Assembly: GCA_900555735.1 (NCBI GenBank)
Contig: USMI01000080.1
Location: 1-8,604 of the forward strand
DNA from: an uncultured Eubacteriales bacterium
Lineage (GTDB): Bacteria > Bacillota > Clostridia > Oscillospirales > Oscillospiraceae
Direction: 5' to 3'
DNA: 8,604 nt
The notes beneath the pieces are model-generated. The model worked only from the letters and a program-made list of their open reading frames with translations. It had not been told where the DNA came from and did not search any database. The stretch's first letter is position 1; every line of letters begins with the position of its first letter. The position numbers and the translations under genes are program-made. Shown here piece by piece: positions 4,942-8,604 of the stretch.

Positions 4942-7320
4942 ATGCAACTGTACAAGCTTTTAACGCCGCAGGCCGTGTCAGATAAGGCCACCAGCCTGTT
5001 TCAGGAGGAGCGGAGCAGCCACAAGGTCCTGAATGGCTGGTTCCTGACCCGTGAGATCGCCGCCCGCGTGGATGCCGAGACCGGCGAGACCGATCCGGAG
5101 CTGCGGGCCGCCGCGGAGCTGGCCGCCGTTATCCGCGAGCTGCCGCTGGAGATCAGCGACCACGCGCTGTTGGCAGGTACCCAGCGGGACGCCTTTGCCG
5201 CCAGCTATGCGCTGATCAATCCCGCTTTTCAGGTAGAGACCTTCCGGGGCTACTGTGACCCGCTGGAGGTGTATGACTATGCCACCCCTACGGAGGAGAT
5301 CCCCGCCCAGCGGATCGCCGCCATGCGGCAGACCGCCGCCAGGACCCCCTGCGTAAAGGCGCTGAGTCAGGTCTATGGCGAGAACAGCGAATACACCGAT
5401 GAGGTCGCTTTCTTCTTTGAGCAGGTGACTGGCCATCTGATCCCGGACTTCCGTCCGGCCCTGAAGGATGGCGTAGCCGCCCGCATCGCCGCCATCGACC
5501 GCCGGCTGGCGGAGGACACCGCCCTGCTGCCCCGGCAGCGCAATAATCTGGCCGCCATGCGCCAGACGCTGGAATGCGCCGTGACGCTGGCCCACCGCTA
5601 CGCCGATCTGGCCCGCCAACAGGCCCAGACCGCCGCTCCCCAGCGGCGGCAGGAGCTGGAGCTGATGGAGGCCAATCTGCGCCGCGTGCCGGAATTCGGT
5701 GCCCAGAACCTGATGCAGGCCATGCAGTCCTATCTGATCCTGTGGCAGGGGATGTGCCTGGAGCAGGCGCCCAACCCCTTTGCCTTTTCCGTGGGCAATG
5801 CTGATCGCATTTTTGAGCCGTACCGGGCCATATCCGGCTGCTCCCGGCAGGAGGCCGCCGCCCTGTTTAAGCATTTTCTGGTGTTCTTCAACGTAGGCGA
5901 GCGTTCTTGGGCAATCTCCCAGAATGTACTACTGAGCGGCCGCGACAATGATGGCAACGATCTGACCAACCCCATGACCTATGCCATTCTGGACGCCTAT
6001 TACGACATGAACCTGCCCCAGCCCATCCTGTCGGTAAAGCTGCACCGCAATACGCCGGAACAGCTGTATCGGGAGATGGGACGGTTCTGGTTCTCCCCCG
6101 GCTGCCTGACCCCGTCGCTGTTCAACGACGACAGCCTGTTCCAGACGCTGTGGGAACACGGCACGGCAGAGGAGGATCTGCCGGACTACGCCGTGGCCGG
6201 TTGTCAGGAGCCGCTAATCATGGGCAAGGACAACGGCAACACCACCAACAGCTGGCTGAATCTGGGCAAGATTCTGGAGCTGACCCTGTCCGGCGGTGTA
6301 TCCGCCATCACCGGCAAGGCCATCGGCCCCCAGAGCAAGCGGGAACCGCTGGAGGTACTGCAGAACATCCGCACTCTGTTCTATGACAACGTGGAATGGT
6401 TCGCCGCCAAGATGGCGCAGGCCGCCAACGGGGCCTCCCACGCAGTATCGCTGATGCCGGTGCCTTTCCTGAGCACCTTTATGGGCGGCGTAGACAGCGG
6501 ATGGGATCTGCGGGACACGGAGCATCAGGGCACCCGCTACAACGCCAGCGGCTGCCTGATCCACGGCCTGTCGGTGGTAGCGGACTCCTTTGTAGCCATC
6601 GACTGCCTGCTGCGCGACCGGCCGCAGGATGCCGCGGCGCTGATCGAGGGCTGCCGCACCGACTTTAAGGACAATCCGGAGCTGCGGGAATATCTGAAGT
6701 CCTGCCCCAAGTTCGGCAACAACCTGCCTATTCCGGATCAGGAGGCGGTGGAGGTCGTAAACCGGGTGTCCGACATCGTGCGGAGCCAGAAGAACTATCT
6801 GGGCAACAGCTTCCGTCCCGACTGGAGCTCCCCCTCCACCCACCTGCTGTACGGCTACTGGGTAGGCGCCACCCCCGACGGACGGGGCAGCCGGGAGATG
6901 CTGGGCTACGGCGTGGATCCGCTGTTCAGCACCGCCAACTCCGGCCTTGGCCTGCGGACGCTGTCTACCATGGCGCTGCCCTTCCAGCAGATGGAGGGCG
7001 GCTGCGCCTCCCACTTCGGCATCGATCCCAAGTATTTCAACGGCGAGACCTATGAGGAGCGGGGCGTGCAGTTCCGTGACCGGGTACTGTTCCCTCTGTT
7101 CTTCCATCCGGACAATCCCCGGAGAGCGCCGTTTTATCTCTACGTCAACGTGACCACCGCCGATACCCTGCGCAAGGTGCTGGCCGACCCGAAGAAGTAC
7201 GCCCCTACCGGTGTGTATATCATGCGCATCCACGGCACATTCGTGAACTTTCTTGACCTGTCCCCCGCCATCCAGCAGGATATCATCACCCGGCTGGATC
7301 CCGGCTCCACCTTCTGCTGA
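4942..7320 (+). CDS. Glycyl radical enzyme, eliminase/dehydratase type, substrate unknown
   Basis: Full-length glycyl radical enzyme (792 residues; the family is usually about 750-850). It has the PFL-like barrel followed by the C-terminal glycine-radical domain. The active-site loop reads AGCQEP, with Cys421 (codon 6202) as the thiyl residue and Glu423 as the likely general base. This Cys-x-Glu layout is that of glycerol dehydratase, choline trimethylamine-lyase and other eliminases; pyruvate formate-lyase has two adjacent cysteines, absent here. The glycine-radical motif is RIHGT (762-766) with Gly765 (codon 7234), followed by FxxLS and QQDIITR. The Tyr or Phe usual after the glycine is Thr. 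HLLYGYWVGATPDGR (634-648) and GYGVDPLFS precede it. The SD GAAAGGAAA (4926-4934) supports the start. The partner activase is upstream and an FGGY sugar kinase starts 11 bases downstream, so a polyol, sugar or sugar-derived substrate is likely. Dehydration, C-O ring opening or C-S cleavage cannot be told apart from sequence alone. Confidence 0.93.
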   Translation: MQLYKLLTPQAVSDKATSLFQEERSSHKVLNGWFLTREIAARVDAETGETDPELRAAAELAAVIRELPLEISDHALLAGTQRDAFAASYALINPAFQVETFRGYCDPLEVYDYATPTEEIPAQRIAAMRQTAARTPCVKALSQVYGENSEYTDEVAFFFEQVTGHLIPDFRPALKDGVAARIAAIDRRLAEDTALLPRQRNNLAAMRQTLECAVTLAHRYADLARQQAQTAAPQRRQELELMEANLRRVPEFGAQNLMQAMQSYLILWQGMCLEQAPNPFAFSVGNADRIFEPYRAISGCSRQEAAALFKHFLVFFNVGERSWAISQNVLLSGRDNDGNDLTNPMTYAILDAYYDMNLPQPILSVKLHRNTPEQLYREMGRFWFSPGCLTPSLFNDDSLFQTLWEHGTAEEDLPDYAVAGCQEPLIMGKDNGNTTNSWLNLGKILELTLSGGVSAITGKAIGPQSKREPLEVLQNIRTLFYDNVEWFAAKMAQAANGASHAVSLMPVPFLSTFMGGVDSGWDLRDTEHQGTRYNASGCLIHGLSVVADSFVAIDCLLRDRPQDAAALIEGCRTDFKDNPELREYLKSCPKFGNNLPIPDQEAVEVVNRVSDIVRSQKNYLGNSFRPDWSSPSTHLLYGYWVGATPDGRGSREMLGYGVDPLFSTANSGLGLRTLSTMALPFQQMEGGCASHFGIDPKYFNGETYEERGVQFRDRVLFPLFFHPDNPRRAPFYLYVNVTTADTLRKVLADPKKYAPTGVYIMRIHGTFVNFLDLSPAIQQDIITRLDPGSTFC

Positions 7321-7331
7321 GGGAACGGGCC

Positions 7332-8604
7332 ATGGTAACACTGGGATTGGATATCGGCACCACCACCATCAGCGCCGTGGCGGTGGAGGAAGGCCGCGTA
7401 CTGGCGGCGGAAACGCTGCCCAACGATGCGGCCCTGCCGGGTGAGGACTGGGAGCGGAAACAGGATCCCCGGCGGATCCTGCTTCTGGCCCGGCAGGCGG
7501 TAGAACGCCTGCTGGCCCGCTTTCCCCAGACAGAGCGCATCGGCGTGACGGGTCAGCAGCACGGCATCGTCTATCTGGATAGAGACGGTCAGCCGGTCAG
7601 CCCCCTGTACACATGGCAGGATCAGCGGGGCCGCCGGCAGACGCCGGAGGGCGACACCTATGTAGCGCGGCTGCGGACGCTGACAGGGTGCAACGTGCCT
7701 GCGGGATACGGCATGGTGACCCATTTCTATAACGTAAACAACGGCCTTGTACCGCCGGAGGCGGCAGTTCTGTGCACGATCCACGATCTGGCAGCCATGA
7801 CACTGGCGGGACTGACCGCCCCTGCCATGGACGCCAGTGACGCTGCCAGCTTCGGCCTGTTCGATCTGAAGCGGGGCTGCTTCGACACAGAGGCGGTGCA
7901 GGCAGCGATGATGGATCCCGCCATCCTGCCCCGTATGGCAGCGGCACCCTGTCTGGGCACCGGAGCGACCGGGCTTCCGGTTTACCGTGCCATCGGCGAC
8001 AATCAGGCCAGCTTTCTGGGTGCCACAGGGGGACAGACCCGGTGCATGCTGCTGAACATGGGCACAGGCAGTCAGTTCTCCGTCCACGTACCGGAGTATC
8101 TGGCGTGCGAGGGACTGGAGACCCGTCCCTTCCCCACCGGAGGGTATCTTCTGGTAGGAGCGGCGCTGTGCGGTGGGCGTTCATGGGCGCTGCTGGAAAA
8201 ATTCTTCCGGGAAACCGCAGAGCTGGTCACCGGGCAGCCGGCAGGCAGCTGCTATGCCGCCATGGAGCGGGCATTGGAGCAGGCGCCGGAGGAAATGGTG
8301 CCGCCCACCGTTACGCCGTTGTTTCAGGGTACCCGCGCCGATCCCGCGCTGCGGGGCACCATCACAGGACTGAGTCCCGACAACTTCACGCCTGGCGGCT
8401 TCCTGAAGGGCATGGCTCAGGGCATGGCGGAGGAACTGCGGGAGATGTATGGCCGGTATCTCTCCGCCGGAGGGACACCGTTGCCCCTCTACGGCTCCGG
8501 CAACGGCCTGCGGAAAAACCGCTTCCTGCGCCGGTGCATGGAGGAGCTTTCCGCCGGGCAGACGGCGCAGGTCCCGTGGTACGATTTCCCCGGCGGGAAG
8601 ACCG
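7332..8604 (+). CDS. FGGY-family sugar kinase, sedoheptulokinase-like, 3' end cut by the window edge
   Basis: ATP-dependent carbohydrate kinase. The frame is open from ATG 7332 to the window end without a break, giving 424 visible residues; the family has about 450-500, so the last part is missing. The N-terminus LGLDIGTTTISAV (4-16) is the phosphate-1 motif. GVTGQQHG (71-78) and TWQDQR (94-99) are in the substrate domain, and the latter resembles sedoheptulokinase WQDGR more than xylulokinase. A Gly-Tyr-Gly segment (125-127) and SDAASFGLFD (169-178) also recall the sedoheptulokinase group. IGDNQAS (221-227) supplies the likely catalytic base Asp223. MGTGSQ (243-248) and GSGNGLRKN (388-396) form the ATP site. 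TGAGGGA (7318-7324), overlapping the GRE stop, is the SD, and the 11-base gap indicates tight co-expression. It should phosphorylate a ketose or polyol that enters, or leaves, the radical step. Exact specificity is not predictable. Confidence 0.9.
   Translation, partial: MVTLGLDIGTTTISAVAVEEGRVLAAETLPNDAALPGEDWERKQDPRRILLLARQAVERLLARFPQTERIGVTGQQHGIVYLDRDGQPVSPLYTWQDQRGRRQTPEGDTYVARLRTLTGCNVPAGYGMVTHFYNVNNGLVPPEAAVLCTIHDLAAMTLAGLTAPAMDASDAASFGLFDLKRGCFDTEAVQAAMMDPAILPRMAAAPCLGTGATGLPVYRAIGDNQASFLGATGGQTRCMLLNMGTGSQFSVHVPEYLACEGLETRPFPTGGYLLVGAALCGGRSWALLEKFFRETAELVTGQPAGSCYAAMERALEQAPEEMVPPTVTPLFQGTRADPALRGTITGLSPDNFTPGGFLKGMAQGMAEELREMYGRYLSAGGTPLPLYGSGNGLRKNRFLRRCMEELSAGQTAQVPWYDFPGGKT

Noticed and set aside
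4928..4942. Catabolite-repression (cre)-like site around GGAAACGATTCAA before the GRE start
   Set aside because: The core resembles a cre centre but two positions of the loose consensus, including the second base and the penultimate C, do not match, and it coincides with a purine-rich SD sequence. Too weak to call.
4942..7320. Assignment of the GRE as pyruvate formate-lyase (pflB)
   Set aside because: The active site has one Cys followed by Gln-Glu, not the adjacent Cys-Cys pair of PFL, and the sugar kinase and ROK context does not fit formate production.
6214..7341. 375-codon - strand ORF opposite the GRE, and similar long antisense ORFs at 123-935, 4978-5874 and 7140-8087
   Set aside because: All lie over well-supported genes in G+C-rich DNA where antisense frames stay open by codon bias. 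None shows a recognisable motif.

Overview
The window looks like chromosomal DNA from a G+C-rich, anaerobic, gut-type member of the Clostridia, most likely Oscillospiraceae. The basis is the der-plsY pair, clostridial-style Shine-Dalgarno (SD) sequences, an oxygen-sensitive glycyl radical enzyme with its activase, and G+C-rich coding DNA set against one very A+T-rich control region. The taxon is inferred from style and not from a marker gene.

Left part (1-2795, + strand): the C-terminal three quarters of the ribosome-assembly GTPase Der, cut by the window edge, overlaps plsY (membrane glycerol-3-phosphate acyltransferase) by four bases. A 91-base gap holding a small G+C-rich palindrome follows, then a ten-helix EamA/DMT-type transporter. 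A strong bidirectional terminator at 2764-2795 closes this block and also serves the convergent gene.

Right part (2835-8604): a ROK-family repressor on the - strand faces, across a 199-base A+T-rich divergent promoter region, a + strand operon. The operon encodes a short radical SAM activase, a 792-residue glycyl radical enzyme (GRE) of the eliminase type (active-site Cys-x-Glu, not the Cys-Cys of pyruvate formate-lyase), and a sedoheptulokinase-like FGGY sugar kinase that runs off the right edge. The operon has a near-consensus sigma-A promoter (TTGACA, 16 bases, extended TATAAT) with an inverted repeat lying over the -35 box, which is where a ROK repressor would be expected to bind.

The right part is the point of interest. 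It reads as a sugar- or polyol-responsive catabolic cassette: the ROK protein senses a sugar, the activase installs the glycyl radical, the GRE breaks a C-O (or similar) bond in a polyol or sugar substrate, and the kinase phosphorylates the substrate or product. The substrate cannot be read from this sequence, and the genes that would reveal it (aldolase, dehydrogenase, transporter) probably lie beyond base 8604. No RNA genes, CRISPR arrays, insertion sequences or phage genes were seen.
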